A DNA stretch of 64,000 nt from Sinomonas cellulolyticus (GCF_014656475.1 NZ_BNCM01000006.1:124001-188000); one strand, 5' to 3'. Positions 9,259 to 17,552 are shown, counted from the first letter of the stretch. Program-made: numbers and translations. Notes: generated by a model not told the origin, from the sequence alone.

Positions 9259-9537
9259 ATGCTGTTCATGACGCGCATGGACGTGACCTTCCCGCCGCAC
9301 CTGACCCCCGAGCAGGTTGCCGACTTCCAGGCCCGTGAGAAGGAGTACTCGGGGTCTCTCCAGCGCTCCGGCAAGATGGCGGGGATCTGGCGGATCGTGG
9401 GGGAGTACGCCAACCACTCGCTCTTCGACGTGGACTCCAACGACGAGCTGCACGAGATCCTCTCCGGCTTCCCCATGTACCCCTACATGAAGATCAAGGT
9501 CACCCCCCTCGCGAAGCACCCCAACTCGATCCGCTGA
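9259..9537 (+). CDS. catC: muconolactone delta-isomerase
   Basis: Small 92-residue enzyme that isomerises muconolactone to 3-oxoadipate enol-lactone. The opening MLFMTRMDVTFPPHLTPEQ, the block SGKMAGIWRIVGEYANHSLFDV and the C-terminal FPMYPYMKIKVTPLAKHPNS are characteristic of CatC, and the length is typical. A good AGGAGA site precedes the ATG and it follows catB by 44 bases, so the two are co-transcribed. Confidence 0.95.
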   Translation: MLFMTRMDVTFPPHLTPEQVADFQAREKEYSGSLQRSGKMAGIWRIVGEYANHSLFDVDSNDELHEILSGFPMYPYMKIKVTPLAKHPNSIR

Positions 9538-9540
9538 GGC

Positions 9541-9568
9541 CGCAGGCGGGTCCGCGCGCAGGCGGGTC
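9541..9568 (+). repeat. short direct repeat after catC
   Basis: CGCAGGCGGGTC is present twice (9541-9552 and 9557-9568) with a 4-base spacer in the short gap between catC and the convergent permease gene. No clear hairpin is formed; significance unknown. Confidence 0.5.
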
Positions 9569-9570
9569 GG

Positions 9571-10710
9571 TCAGTCGTTCGGCGGAGGGGCCACCGTCAG
9601 CTCGGTGGCCGCTGTCTCGTGGGTCCCGGGCTCCCCGGCCGCTGCGCCCCGGCCCGTCCAGGTCTTGACCACGGACCAGCCCACGGCGGTGATCGGCACG
9701 GCAAGCAGCGCACCGATGATGCCCGCGAGCACCGTCCCGGTCGCGAGCGCGAGCAGGATCGCGAGACCGTGGATCGAGAGCACGCGGCCCATGAGGAGGG
9801 GCTGGAGGAGGTGGTGCTCGATCTGGTTCGCGACGAGCACGAGGATCAGCACGATGAGCGCCTCCACGGGGCCGTTGGAGAGCAGGGCGATGCCCACGGC
9901 CAGCAGGCCCGCGAGGGTTGCGCCGAGGATCGGGATGAACCCGCCGATGAACACGAACACGGCCAGCGGCAGCGCGAGGGGCACGCGCAGCACGGCCAGC
10001 CCCACGCCCACGATCACGGCGTCTGCCATGGCGACGAGCAGGGTGCCGCGCACGTAGCCGCCCAGCACGAGCGCGCTGCGCTCCGCGGAAAGGCGCGCCT
10101 TCCCCCGCAGCGACTCCGGGACGAACCACAGGAGGAACTCCAGGATCTGCCGGCCGTCCTTGAGGAAGAAGAACAGGATCACGGCCATGAGGATCATCGA
10201 GGTAATGATCTCGCCCGCCGTCCTGGCGCCGGTGAGCGCCTCGGCGCCGATGCTGCCCGAGGTGAAGAAGCGCTGGAGGGATTCCTGCGCCTGGGTGATC
10301 TGCTGGTCGGTGATGCGCGCGGGGCCGTTGTTGAGGAACGTGTGCAGCTGCTCGATGCCGGCCGTGAACCGGTCCGCCAGCTCGTGGGCCTGGGCCCTGA
10401 TGAGGAAGACGATTCCTGTGATGATCCCGCCGAAGACTGCGAGGATCGCCACGAACGAGGCCAGCACGGCGAGGGCGCGCGGCCACTTGTGGGCGTAGAG
10501 CCAGCGCACGAGGGGCGCGATGGCGCACGCGAGGATGGCGGCGATGACGAGGGGGATGACCACGAGCGGGATCCTCAGCAGCACCCACACTGCGGCCCAC
10601 ACGAGGGCTCCCACTGCGAGGGTCTGGACCGCGCGGATGCTGGCCCGGCCGAGGCCGTCGGTGAACAGGCCGGCGAGCTGTCGGCGGGAATCTGCGGGAT
10701 CTTCGGACAT
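9571..10710 (-). CDS. AI-2E family transporter (PerM-like permease)
   Basis: A 379-residue membrane protein of the AI-2E/PerM family: two hydrophobic segments near the N-terminus (VGALVWAAVWVLLRIPLVVI), a soluble central region with FTAGIEQLHTFLNN, then helices including MILMAVILFFFLKDGRQI and the signature FIGGFIPILGATLAGLLAVG. The family's substrates range from autoinducer-2 to ions; none is proven here. It lies downstream of, and in the same direction as, the TetR gene, with a gap of 59 bases, so co-regulation is possible. Confidence 0.88.
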   Translation of the reverse strand: MSEDPADSRRQLAGLFTDGLGRASIRAVQTLAVGALVWAAVWVLLRIPLVVIPLVIAAILACAIAPLVRWLYAHKWPRALAVLASFVAILAVFGGIITGIVFLIRAQAHELADRFTAGIEQLHTFLNNGPARITDQQITQAQESLQRFFTSGSIGAEALTGARTAGEIITSMILMAVILFFFLKDGRQILEFLLWFVPESLRGKARLSAERSALVLGGYVRGTLLVAMADAVIVGVGLAVLRVPLALPLAVFVFIGGFIPILGATLAGLLAVGIALLSNGPVEALIVLILVLVANQIEHHLLQPLLMGRVLSIHGLAILLALATGTVLAGIIGALLAVPITAVGWSVVKTWTGRGAAAGEPGTHETAATELTVAPPPND

Positions 10711-10769
10711 GGAGTCCTCGTTTCCGAGTCGGTGGGCAGAGCCTGCTCAGGCTATCGCTGAACTCCCGG

Positions 10770-11390
10770 TCATGCGGGCTCACGGATGGTGAGTGTCCCG
10801 GCGAGGTCCAGGTCCGCCTGGGTGCCGGGGTAGCCGGATTCGGCGATGAGGATGGCCCCGAAGGCTGCGGCCCAGAAGGTCTTGACTTCCTGGCGGGGGC
10901 TGCGGTCGATGACCCAGCCGCGCCCGCTGAGGATGTTCTCGAGGTGGTGCTCGGAGATGCGGAACAGCAGGCTCAGGTGTCCCTTGACGACGGGACTCAG
11001 CTTGGGCTTGGCCCGGGCGAGGGCCAGCGCGCTGATCACCACGGGCAGGGACGGGGTGACGAGCACGGTCCGGGAGACCGCGCGCCGGAAGGCCTCTGCC
11101 GTGGAAAGCCTGGCGCCCACGCCCTCGATGCGGCCGGCGTCGCGCAGGAGCAGGGCGAACGCCGCATGGACGAACAGGGAGTCCTTCGAGCCGAAGTGGT
11201 AGGTGATCTGGTTCGGGAAGACCCGCGCGGCGGCGGCGATCTGGCTCACGGTGACGGAATCGGCTGGACGGGACGCAAACAGGGCGGCCGCCGCGTCGAT
11301 GATGCGGTGCCGCGTCGCTACCCCGCGGCCCTTCCGTGGGGCAAGGAGGCGCCGGGCGGTGGCGGCGGCGCGTGTCTCGACTGGGCCCAT
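10770..11390 (-). CDS. TetR family transcriptional regulator, divergent from fabF
   Basis: A 206-residue TetR-type repressor with its helix-turn-helix in the first 70 residues (RHRIIDAAAALFASR...VTVSQIAAAARVFPNQITYHFGSKDSLFVHAA). The C-terminal ligand domain is not diagnostic. It is transcribed away from a FabF-type ketosynthase gene, and two TTGTATnnnRTACAA palindromes lie in the 82-base divergent gap; the nearer one is within 25 bases of this gene's start. An acyl-CoA or lipid-related ligand is a reasonable guess from the neighbour only. Confidence 0.88.
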   Translation of the reverse strand: MGPVETRAAATARRLLAPRKGRGVATRHRIIDAAAALFASRPADSVTVSQIAAAARVFPNQITYHFGSKDSLFVHAAFALLLRDAGRIEGVGARLSTAEAFRRAVSRTVLVTPSLPVVISALALARAKPKLSPVVKGHLSLLFRISEHHLENILSGRGWVIDRSPRQEVKTFWAAAFGAILIAESGYPGTQADLDLAGTLTIREPA

Positions 11391-11397
11391 ACCTGAA

Positions 11398-11412
11398 TTG
11401 TATGCTGTACAA
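11398..11412. promoter_or_regulatory. TetR operator-like palindrome, copy 1
   Basis: TTGTATGCTGTACAA: 6-base arms with one mismatch around a 3-base centre. It is 8 bases upstream of the TetR start codon and shares its form with the perfect copy 28 bases away. Confidence 0.65.
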
Positions 11413-11425
11413 GAAATTTGGCTTT

Positions 11426-11440
11426 TTGTATCGCATACAA
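11426..11440. promoter_or_regulatory. TetR operator-like palindrome, copy 2 (perfect)
   Basis: TTGTATCGCATACAA: perfect 6-base inverted repeat around CGC, in an AT-rich segment about 30 bases before the ketosynthase start. With copy 1 it forms a likely two-site operator controlling both divergent genes. Confidence 0.7.
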
Positions 11441-11472
11441 GCGAGCCTCAGGGCTGCGACCTAAGGACTGAC

Positions 11473-12696
11473 GTGGGGAAGACCCAGATCGTGATCACCG
11501 GGATGGGTGCGACGACGCCCCTCGGCGGCACCGTGCCCGAGCTCTGGGACGGCATGCTCTCAATGCGCTCGGGGGTGCGCGCGCTCGAGGGCGAGGGCTT
11601 CGACGCCACCCTGCCGGTCCGCATCGCCGGCACGCTCGCCGTCGAGCCCGAGCAGGCCATGCCCCCGGTCCAGGCCCGGCGCCTCGACCGCTCCCAGCAG
11701 GCCGCCGTGATCGCGGCACGCGAGGCTTGGGCCGACGCGGGTGCGCCGGACGTCGACGGCGACCGGCTCGCCGTCGTGATCGGCACCGGCATCGGCGGGG
11801 TGCAGACGCTCCTGGCCCAGGACGACATCCTCGAGTCCGCCGGCTCCCGCCGGGTGTCCCCGCGCACCGTGCCGATGCTCATGGCCAACGCCGCCGCGGC
11901 CCAGCTGAGCATCGAATTCGGCGCCCGGGCCGGCGCAATGGCGCCCGCCTCCGCCTGCGCCTCCGGGGCGGAGGCGATCGTCCACGCCGCGCGGCTCATC
12001 GAGTGCGACGAGGCGGACATCGTGATCGCGGGCGGCGCCGAGGCCGCCATCACGCCCCTCACGATTGCCGGCTTCGCCCAGATCGGCGCCCTCTCGAAGG
12101 ACCAGGGCGACCCCCAGTGCGCCTCACGCCCCTTCGACGTCAACCGCACGGGCTTTGTGCTCGGGGAGGGGGCCGGCGTCGTGATCCTCGAGCGCGCCGA
12201 CCACGCCCGCGCCCGCGCAGCGCGCGCCCGTGCCGCCCTCTCCGGCTACGGCATCACCGCGGACGCCTTCCACATCACCGGCACCGACCCCGAGGGCGTG
12301 GGCCAGATCAAGGCCATCCGCAAGGCCCTGCGCAGGGCCGACCTCGCCCCCGCAGACGTCCAGCACGTCAACGCGCACGCGACCGCGACGAGCGTCGGCG
12401 ATGTGAGCGAGGCGTTCGCCGTCCGCGAGGCACTCGGCGGCCACGTGGCCGTGACGGCGCCGAAGGGCGCCCTCGGCCATCTTGTCGGGGCGGCCGGAGC
12501 GGTGGAGGCCATCATCACCGCGCTCACAATCGAGTCCGGCCTCATCCCGCCGACCCGAAACCTCGACCAGCTGGACCCCGAGATCGACCTCGACGTCGTC
12601 ACGCACGCGCCCCGCGAGGCCGACGTCAGCGCCGCCGTCTCGAACTCGTTCGGGTTCGGCGGCCACAACGTGAGCCTGCTGCTCACCCGGGCGTAG
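11473..12696 (+). CDS. fabF: beta-ketoacyl-[acyl-carrier-protein] synthase II (FabF-type)
   Basis: Condensing enzyme for chain elongation of fatty acids or related acyl chains. The 407-residue thiolase-fold protein opens with IVITGMGATTPLG and shows the full Cys-His-His triad: Cys162 in PASACASGAEA, His302 in VNAHATATSVGD and His336 in GALGHLVGAAGAVEA. GTG is chosen because it sits behind CTAAGGAC and begins on the conserved strand; the frame is open further upstream but that part is antisense to the TetR gene. The gene stands alone, without acpP, fabD or fabH next to it, so it may be a second, specialised or inducible KAS II under TetR control. Confidence 0.9.
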   Translation: MGKTQIVITGMGATTPLGGTVPELWDGMLSMRSGVRALEGEGFDATLPVRIAGTLAVEPEQAMPPVQARRLDRSQQAAVIAAREAWADAGAPDVDGDRLAVVIGTGIGGVQTLLAQDDILESAGSRRVSPRTVPMLMANAAAAQLSIEFGARAGAMAPASACASGAEAIVHAARLIECDEADIVIAGGAEAAITPLTIAGFAQIGALSKDQGDPQCASRPFDVNRTGFVLGEGAGVVILERADHARARAARARAALSGYGITADAFHITGTDPEGVGQIKAIRKALRRADLAPADVQHVNAHATATSVGDVSEAFAVREALGGHVAVTAPKGALGHLVGAAGAVEAIITALTIESGLIPPTRNLDQLDPEIDLDVVTHAPREADVSAAVSNSFGFGGHNVSLLLTRA

Positions 12697-12718
12697 GCGG
12701 GAGAGTCCCGCCGGCGGG
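12696..12718. terminator. overlapping hairpins between convergent genes
   Basis: GGCGGGA-gag-TCCCGCC forms a 7-base stem directly at the fabF stop, and an overlapping CCCGCCGGCGGG palindrome offers an alternative fold. It separates fabF from the convergent small gene. Confidence 0.55.
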
Positions 12719-12750
12719 AGGCCCACGCAGTGCGGCGATCAGCGCAGCGG

Positions 12751-13053
12751 TCACCAGAGCCGCGGCTGGTCCGCCAGGAGCTGGCGGCGCACCTCGTCGC
12801 GCTCGGCGTCGAGGCCTGCCTCGCGGTCGGCGGCCTCGCGCCACCAGCGCACGACGGCGTCCACCGCCCGCCGCGCCCAGCCCGCCGCGGCCTCGGGCCG
12901 GGAGGGAGAGGCCGGAGCGTCGGGGCGAGGGCGGAGGGTCCCGCCGAACCCGGCGATTCTGCGCTCGACCGCCTCCTCGAGGGAGTCGAGCTGGGCGCCC
13001 GTCAGCCGGGGCGTGTGGAGGCCTGTTCCCGCAGGCCGTGTTGCCGTGCTCAT
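12751..13053 (-). CDS. hypothetical protein, 100 residues
   Basis: Small soluble protein with no family I recognise. A Thr/Pro-rich start (MSTATRPAGTGLHTPRLTG) is followed by a charged, probably helical body with WARRAVDAVVRWWREAADREAG and an Arg-rich C-terminus ending QPRLW. It is divergent from the WYL regulator gene, with 95 bases between starts that contain the GGACAG...CTGTCC palindrome, so it may be under that regulator's control. Codon use matches the neighbours. Confidence 0.6.
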   Translation of the reverse strand: MSTATRPAGTGLHTPRLTGAQLDSLEEAVERRIAGFGGTLRPRPDAPASPSRPEAAAGWARRAVDAVVRWWREAADREAGLDAERDEVRRQLLADQPRLW

Positions 13054-13110
13054 GGTGTGCCGTCCTGTCTTCCGTTCCGCTGTCCCACCTCCAGTGTCCC
13101 GACCGATCAG

Positions 13111-13125
13111 GACAGCTCCTGTCCG
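13111..13125. promoter_or_regulatory. perfect palindrome upstream of the WYL regulator
   Basis: GGACAGCTCCTGTCC: perfect 6-base arms around CTC, 23 bases upstream of the WYL gene start and between two divergent genes. A likely autoregulatory operator. Confidence 0.65.
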
Positions 13126-13148
13126 CTGTTTGCGGTCATGATGGAGGC

Positions 13149-14105
13149 ATGAACGACACCACCCAGCGGGTCCTCAGCCTCCTGAGCCTGCTGCAGTCGC
13201 GCCCGGTGTGGACCGGGGCGGAGCTGGCCGAGCGGCTCGGCGTGACGACGCGCAGCATCAGGCGGGATGTGGACCGCCTGCGGGAGCTGGGGTACCCGGT
13301 GCGTGCCGAGCACGGTACCGGCGGCGGGTACCAGCTCGGCGCGGGGAAGGCCCTCCCGCCGCTCCTGCTGGACGACGAGGAAGCCGTCGCCGTGGCGGTG
13401 AGCCTGCGGCTCGCGGCGGGCGGCACGGTCGCCGGCCTCGGGGAGGCGGCCGTGCGCTCCCTCGCCAAGCTCGACCAGGTGCTCCCCGCGCGCCTGCGCG
13501 CCGAGGTGAAGGGGGTCATCGACGCGACCGTGAGCCTGGACGGGCCCGTGACCTCGGTGGATGCCGACGTCCTCGTGGCCCTCGCCCGTGCGATCCGCAC
13601 GCCCGAGCGGGCCACGTTCGACTACACGAAGCCCGGCGGCGAGCGCTCGGAGCGCCGGGTGGAGCCGTACCGCCTCGTCGCCGCGGCGCGCCGCTGGTAC
13701 CTCATGGCGTGGGACCTCGACCGGGAGGACTGGCGCACGTTCCGCCTCGACCGCATGGCCGCGGCCCGCGGGACCGGCTGGCGGTTCAAGCCGCGGGAGG
13801 CGCCGGACGCCGTCGAGTACGTCCAGGCATCCATCACCCAGGCGCCCTACCAGTTCGTCGCGAAGATCCGTGTCCACGCGCCCGCGAGCGAGGTCGCGCA
13901 GCGCGTCCCTACGACCATGGCCGTTGTGGAGCCAGATCCCGCCCACGGCGGCGAGGCCTCGATCCTCACCGCCGGCGCCGACGACCTCGACTACGTGGCG
14001 TACCACGTGGTCCGGCTCGGGTGGCCCGTGACGGTCCTCGAGCCGCCGGAGCTGCGGGATGCGATGCGGGAGCTGGCCGGGAGGCTGGCCGCCGCGGGAG
14101 AGTAA
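13149..14105 (+). CDS. WYL-domain transcriptional regulator (YafY/PafBC-like)
   Basis: A 318-residue regulator with an N-terminal HTH (SRPVWTGAELAERLGVTTRSIRRDVDRL), a middle WYL domain literally containing RRWYLMAWDLDREDWRTFRLDRM, and a C-terminal WCX-like extension. WYL proteins respond to nucleic acids or other ligands. The ATG follows GATGGAGG and is 23 bases from the palindrome; the frame is open much further upstream, but only as antisense to neighbouring genes. The targets are unknown; itself and the divergent 100-residue gene are the simplest candidates. Confidence 0.9.
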   Translation: MNDTTQRVLSLLSLLQSRPVWTGAELAERLGVTTRSIRRDVDRLRELGYPVRAEHGTGGGYQLGAGKALPPLLLDDEEAVAVAVSLRLAAGGTVAGLGEAAVRSLAKLDQVLPARLRAEVKGVIDATVSLDGPVTSVDADVLVALARAIRTPERATFDYTKPGGERSERRVEPYRLVAAARRWYLMAWDLDREDWRTFRLDRMAAARGTGWRFKPREAPDAVEYVQASITQAPYQFVAKIRVHAPASEVAQRVPTTMAVVEPDPAHGGEASILTAGADDLDYVAYHVVRLGWPVTVLEPPELRDAMRELAGRLAAAGE

Positions 14106-14110
14106 CCCTG

Positions 14111-14128
14111 CGGACGCCCAGCCGTCCG
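14111..14128 (+). terminator. hairpin after the WYL gene
   Basis: CGGACG-cccagc-CGTCCG forms a 6-base stem 5 bases after the WYL stop. Short and without a T-tract; moderate terminator candidate. Confidence 0.45.
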
Positions 14129-14143
14129 TTACCCATCGGTAAC
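14128..14143. promoter_or_regulatory. operator-like palindrome upstream of the acyl-CoA ligase
   Basis: GTTACCCATCGGTAAC: perfect 6-base arms around CATC, about 100 bases before the ligase start and next to an AT-richer ATTTTCCCTTTCC run. It could bind a TetR-type or other dimeric regulator not encoded next door. Confidence 0.5.
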
Positions 14144-14245
14144 ATTTTCCCTTTCCCTCTTGCCCCGGGCCCGCGCGGACCGTGACGATGGGCACACACG
14201 CGGTGAGCACCCGCCGTCGTGCGCTGCTGCCACCAAAGGAGAGCC

Positions 14246-15868
14246 ATGTTCACGAGCCCCTACCCCGATGTCGAGATCCCGGAGACGTCCCTGTACGAGT
14301 ACCTCTTCGGCGGGATCGCCGAGGAGGACCTGGACCGTGTGGCGATCGTGGACGGCACGAGCGGGGCGACCACCACCTACCGCGAGCTCGTGGGCCGGAT
14401 CGACGCGCTCGCCGGCTGGCTGGCGGGGCAGGGCGTCGGCCCCGGCACCGTGGTCGGCATCCTGTGCCCGAACGTCCCCGCGTTCCCGGTCGTGTTCCAC
14501 GGGATCCTGCGCGCGGGCGCAGTCGCGACCACGGTCAACTCGCTCTATACGGCGGAGGAGGTCTCGAGGCAGCTCACCGATGCGGGCGCCACGTGGCTGT
14601 TCACCATCTCGCCGTTCCTGGACCGGGCCGAGCCGGCTGCGGCTGAAGCAGGCATCGCGGCGGAGCACCTCGTAGTGCTCGACGGCGGCCCATCGCCCTC
14701 CGGCGCGGCGCACCCCTCGCTGGGCGAGGCGCTCGCGGCGGGGCTGCCGGCCCCGGACGTGAGGGTGGACCCGCACGCGGTGGCGGTGCTGCCCTACTCC
14801 TCCGGGACGTCCGGCACGCCCAAGGGCGTCATGCTCAGCCAGTACAACCTCGTGGCCAACGTGGCCCAGGGGAAGCCCCTGCTCGAGGTGACCGACCAGG
14901 ACGTCCTCCTGGCCGTCCTGCCGTTCTTCCACATCTACGGCCTCACGATGCTCGTCAACGGCGCGTTCCTGTCACGGGCCCGGCTTGTGACCATGCCCAA
15001 GTTCGATCTGGCGGAGTTCCTCCGCATCGTCCAGGACGAGCGCTGCACGTACCTGTTCGTGGCCCCGCCCATCGCCGTCGCACTCGCGAAGCACCCGCTC
15101 GTCGACCAGTTCGACCTCTCGAGCGTGCGCGTCGTGTTCTCCGGCGCCGCCCCGCTGGACGAGGGGCTCGGCCAGGCCGTGGCCGCCCGCCTGGGCTGCA
15201 TCATGACGCAGGGCTATGGCATGACCGAGATGAGCCCCGCCTCCCACATCATGCCCCCGGCCCTGGCCGGGCAGCTGCCCACGAGCTCGGTGGGATTCAC
15301 CGTTCCGAACACGGAGTGCAAGCTCCTCGATCCCGCCACGGACGAGGAGATCCCCGTGCCGGCCCCGGGCGAGGGTACCGGCGTGAGCGCCCCGGGCCAG
15401 CTCCTCGTGCGCGGCCCGCAGAACATGATCGGCTACCTCAATCGGCCGGACGCGACGGCCGCGACCGTGGACCCCGACGGCTTCCTCCGCACCGGGGACA
15501 TCGCCACGGTGACCTCCGAGGGCGTCGTCACGGTTGTGGACCGGCTCAAGGAGCTCATCAAGTACAAGGGCTACCAGATCGCCCCCGCCGAGCTCGAGGC
15601 CGTGCTCCTCGCGCACCCGCAGATCGCGGACGCGGCGGTGATCGGCGTCCGTGCGGACGACGGCGAGGAGGTCCCCAAGGCGTTCGTCGTGCCGCAGCCG
15701 GGCGTCGTCGTGGGCGAAGGGCTCAGCGCGGAGGACGTCATGGAGTTCGTCGCCGAGCACGTGGCGCCCTTCAAGAAGGTCCGCGTGGTGGAGTTCGTCG
15801 AGGCCATCCCCAAGTCCTCCTCCGGGAAGATCCTGCGGCGGGAGCTCCGAGCGGCGGAGCGGGCCTGA
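14246..15868 (+). CDS. AMP-dependent acyl-CoA synthetase, 4-coumarate-CoA ligase type
   Basis: A 540-residue ANL-superfamily ligase that activates a carboxylate through an acyl-AMP to the CoA thioester. Motifs in order: phosphate loop YSSGTSGTPKGVMLS, GYGMTEMSPASHI, the hinge-region KGYQIAPAELEAVLLAHP, and the C-terminal catalytic Lys in SSSGKILRRELR. The overall layout (FTSPYPDVEIPETSLYEYLF start, ADA-type hinge) is like 4-coumarate-CoA ligase or medium-chain acyl ligases of actinobacteria. ATG is behind AAAGGAGA. Substrate not determined; a neighbouring alcohol dehydrogenase hints at aromatic or aldehyde metabolism, but this is weak. Confidence 0.88.
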   Translation: MFTSPYPDVEIPETSLYEYLFGGIAEEDLDRVAIVDGTSGATTTYRELVGRIDALAGWLAGQGVGPGTVVGILCPNVPAFPVVFHGILRAGAVATTVNSLYTAEEVSRQLTDAGATWLFTISPFLDRAEPAAAEAGIAAEHLVVLDGGPSPSGAAHPSLGEALAAGLPAPDVRVDPHAVAVLPYSSGTSGTPKGVMLSQYNLVANVAQGKPLLEVTDQDVLLAVLPFFHIYGLTMLVNGAFLSRARLVTMPKFDLAEFLRIVQDERCTYLFVAPPIAVALAKHPLVDQFDLSSVRVVFSGAAPLDEGLGQAVAARLGCIMTQGYGMTEMSPASHIMPPALAGQLPTSSVGFTVPNTECKLLDPATDEEIPVPAPGEGTGVSAPGQLLVRGPQNMIGYLNRPDATAATVDPDGFLRTGDIATVTSEGVVTVVDRLKELIKYKGYQIAPAELEAVLLAHPQIADAAVIGVRADDGEEVPKAFVVPQPGVVVGEGLSAEDVMEFVAEHVAPFKKVRVVEFVEAIPKSSSGKILRRELRAAERA

Positions 15869-15964
15869 GGGCTGGAGGAGGCGAACGTACTGCTCGGTAG
15901 CGTAGGATGCAGGGCGATGTTTGCCGCATCAAGCAGACTCACCACCCAACGGATTGGAGTCACC

Positions 15965-17005
15965 ATGCCCACCGTCAACGCTTACGCAGCACCGGGCGCC
16001 GCTGAGCCGCTCGTCAAGACCACGATCGAGCGCCGCGAGGTCGGCCCGCACGACGTCCTCATCGAGATCAAGTACGCCGGCATCTGCCACTCTGACATCC
16101 ACACGGTCCGCGGGGACTGGGGCCCCCAGCAGTACCCGCTCACCCCCGGGCATGAGATTGCGGGCATCGTGGCCGAGGTCGGCAGCGAGGTGACCAAGCA
16201 CTCCGTCGGCGACCGCGTCGGCGTGGGCTGCATGGTCAACTCGTGCGGCCACTGTGAGAACTGCGAGAAGGGCAACGAGCAGTACTGCCTCGAGGGCAAC
16301 GTCGGCACCTACGGCGCCGTGGACCGCGACGGCACCATCACCCAGGGCGGCTACTCGACCCACGTGGTGGTGACCGAGGACTTCGTGCTGCGGATCCCGG
16401 ACGGCCTCGAGCTCGACGTCGCGACCCCGCTCCTGTGCGCGGGCATCACCACCTACTCGCCGCTGAAGCGCTGGGGCGCGGGCCCGGGCAAGAAGGTGGC
16501 CGTGGTGGGTCTGGGCGGCCTCGGCCACATGGGCGTCAAGATCGCGCACGCCATGGGCGCCGAGGTCACCGTGCTCTCGCAGTCGCTGAGGAAGAAGGAG
16601 GACGGGCAGCGGCTCGGCGCCGACCACTACCACGCGACGTCCGATCCCGAGACGTTTGAGAAGCTCGCGGGCACCTTCGACGTCATCCTCAACACGGTGA
16701 GCGCGCCAATCGACCTCAACGCCTACCTCGGCCTCCTCGCAGCGGGCGGCGCCATGGTCAGCGTCGGCGCCCCGCCGGAGTCCCTCGCGGTCAACGCCTT
16801 CAGCCTGATCGGCGGCGGCAAGACCCTCGCCGGGTCGATGATCGGCGGCATCCGCGAGACCCAGGAGATGCTGGACTTCTGCGCCGAGCACGGCTTCGGC
16901 GCGGACATCGAGCTGATCCCCGCGGACCAGATCAACCAGGCCTACGAGCGCGTGCTCGCCTCGGACGTCCGCTACCGGTTCGTCATCGACGCCGCGACGT
17001 TCTGA
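15965..17005 (+). CDS. zinc-dependent NAD(P) alcohol dehydrogenase (YahK/CAD-type)
   Basis: A 346-residue medium-chain dehydrogenase. The catalytic zinc ligands are seen in [16 protein letters not shown] and [10 protein letters not shown]; the structural zinc lobe is complete ([17 protein letters not shown]); the cofactor fold shows [21 protein letters not shown]. These place it with the cinnamyl-alcohol/aldehyde reductase branch (YahK, AdhC), usually NADPH-linked and active on a broad set of aldehydes. ATG follows TTGGAGTC; a frame-open GTG-type start 48 bases upstream is less likely. A hairpin follows the stop. Confidence 0.9.
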   Translation: MPTVNAYAAPGAAEPLVKTTIERREVGPHDVLIEIKYAGICHSDIHTVRGDWGPQQYPLTPGHEIAGIVAEVGSEVTKHSVGDRVGVGCMVNSCGHCENCEKGNEQYCLEGNVGTYGAVDRDGTITQGGYSTHVVVTEDFVLRIPDGLELDVATPLLCAGITTYSPLKRWGAGPGKKVAVVGLGGLGHMGVKIAHAMGAEVTVLSQSLRKKEDGQRLGADHYHATSDPETFEKLAGTFDVILNTVSAPIDLNAYLGLLAAGGAMVSVGAPPESLAVNAFSLIGGGKTLAGSMIGGIRETQEMLDFCAEHGFGADIELIPADQINQAYERVLASDVRYRFVIDAATF

Positions 17006-17011
17006 CGCCCA

Positions 17012-17045
17012 CGTCCAGGACGGGCTGACGCCCGGGTCCTGGACG
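17012..17045. terminator. bidirectional hairpin between adh and the YciI gene
   Basis: CGTCCAGGAC at 17012-17021 pairs with GTCCTGGACG at 17036-17045, and GGGC/GCCC extend the stem around TGAC with a 2-base bulge. It lies between two convergent stops. Confidence 0.65.
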
Positions 17046-17056
17046 GGCGAGGGCCG

Positions 17057-17332
17057 CTAGCCGAACCGCACGGGGTCCCAGTCGAGCACGTGCGGTTCGG
17101 CGAGGCCTTCGACCACGAACGGGTCGGAGGCCACGAAGCGCTCCGCGTCCTCGCGGCTCGCGAAGAGGCCCATCGACCCGGCGACCGGGTTCGGCGGGAA
17201 CGGTCCGAGCGCGAGGAGGCCGCCGCCGTCGGCCTTGAACTGCTCGTAGTACGCCTTGTGGCGCGGGTAGACGGCCATGACCTGGGCGCGGTCCACGCCC
17301 TCGCGCATGCGGTACAGGACAACGGACTCCAT
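17057..17332 (-). CDS. YciI family protein
   Basis: A 91-residue ferredoxin-like-fold protein of the YciI family. The markers are YPRHKAYYEQFKADGGGLLALGPF in two parts, ASREDAERFVASDPFVVEGL and a terminal DWDPVRFG. The conserved His of RHKAYY and Asp of DPF, thought to be the family's active-site pair, are both present. Roles proposed for the family include small dehalogenase-like or chaperone-like activities; none can be assigned here. Confidence 0.82.
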   Translation of the reverse strand: MESVVLYRMREGVDRAQVMAVYPRHKAYYEQFKADGGGLLALGPFPPNPVAGSMGLFASREDAERFVASDPFVVEGLAEPHVLDWDPVRFG

Positions 17333-17367
17333 GCCGGGATCGTAGCCCTGCAGGGAGTCCGTGGGGA

Positions 17368-17405
17368 CTATGCGTCCCTCATGTGCCTATGCGTCCCTCA
17401 TGTGC
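17368..17405 (+). repeat. two-copy 19-base tandem repeat
   Basis: CTATGCGTCCCTCATGTGC is repeated back to back, perfectly, at 17368-17386 and 17387-17405, just downstream of the 45-residue ORF. Confidence 0.9.
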
Positions 17406-17414
17406 GCCGAGGTG

Positions 17415-17552
17415 TCATGCGGCGCTGCGGCGCGATTCCTGCTTCCCGCTCCCGTTGTCGGTCGCTTCCTCGTCCTGGTCCGAGGGCTCCTCGTCCTCGT
17501 GCCTGCGGATCCATTCCAGCCGGTGCTCGTGCACGGCGGTTCGCCGCTTCAC
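17415..17552 (-). CDS. small acidic/basic mixed hypothetical protein, 45 residues
   Basis: Starts at GTG behind GAGGAAGGACAGGACA, a strong ribosome-site match at correct spacing, and reads (M)KRRTAVHEHRLEWIRR followed by an acidic block HEDEEPSDQDEEATDN and ends QESRRSAA before TGA. Highly charged, no Cys, no hydrophobic helix. No family is recognised. The ribosome site and sensible composition support it; the surrounding region is otherwise decayed. Confidence 0.5.
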   Translation of the reverse strand: MKRRTAVHEHRLEWIRRHEDEEPSDQDEEATDNGSGKQESRRSAA

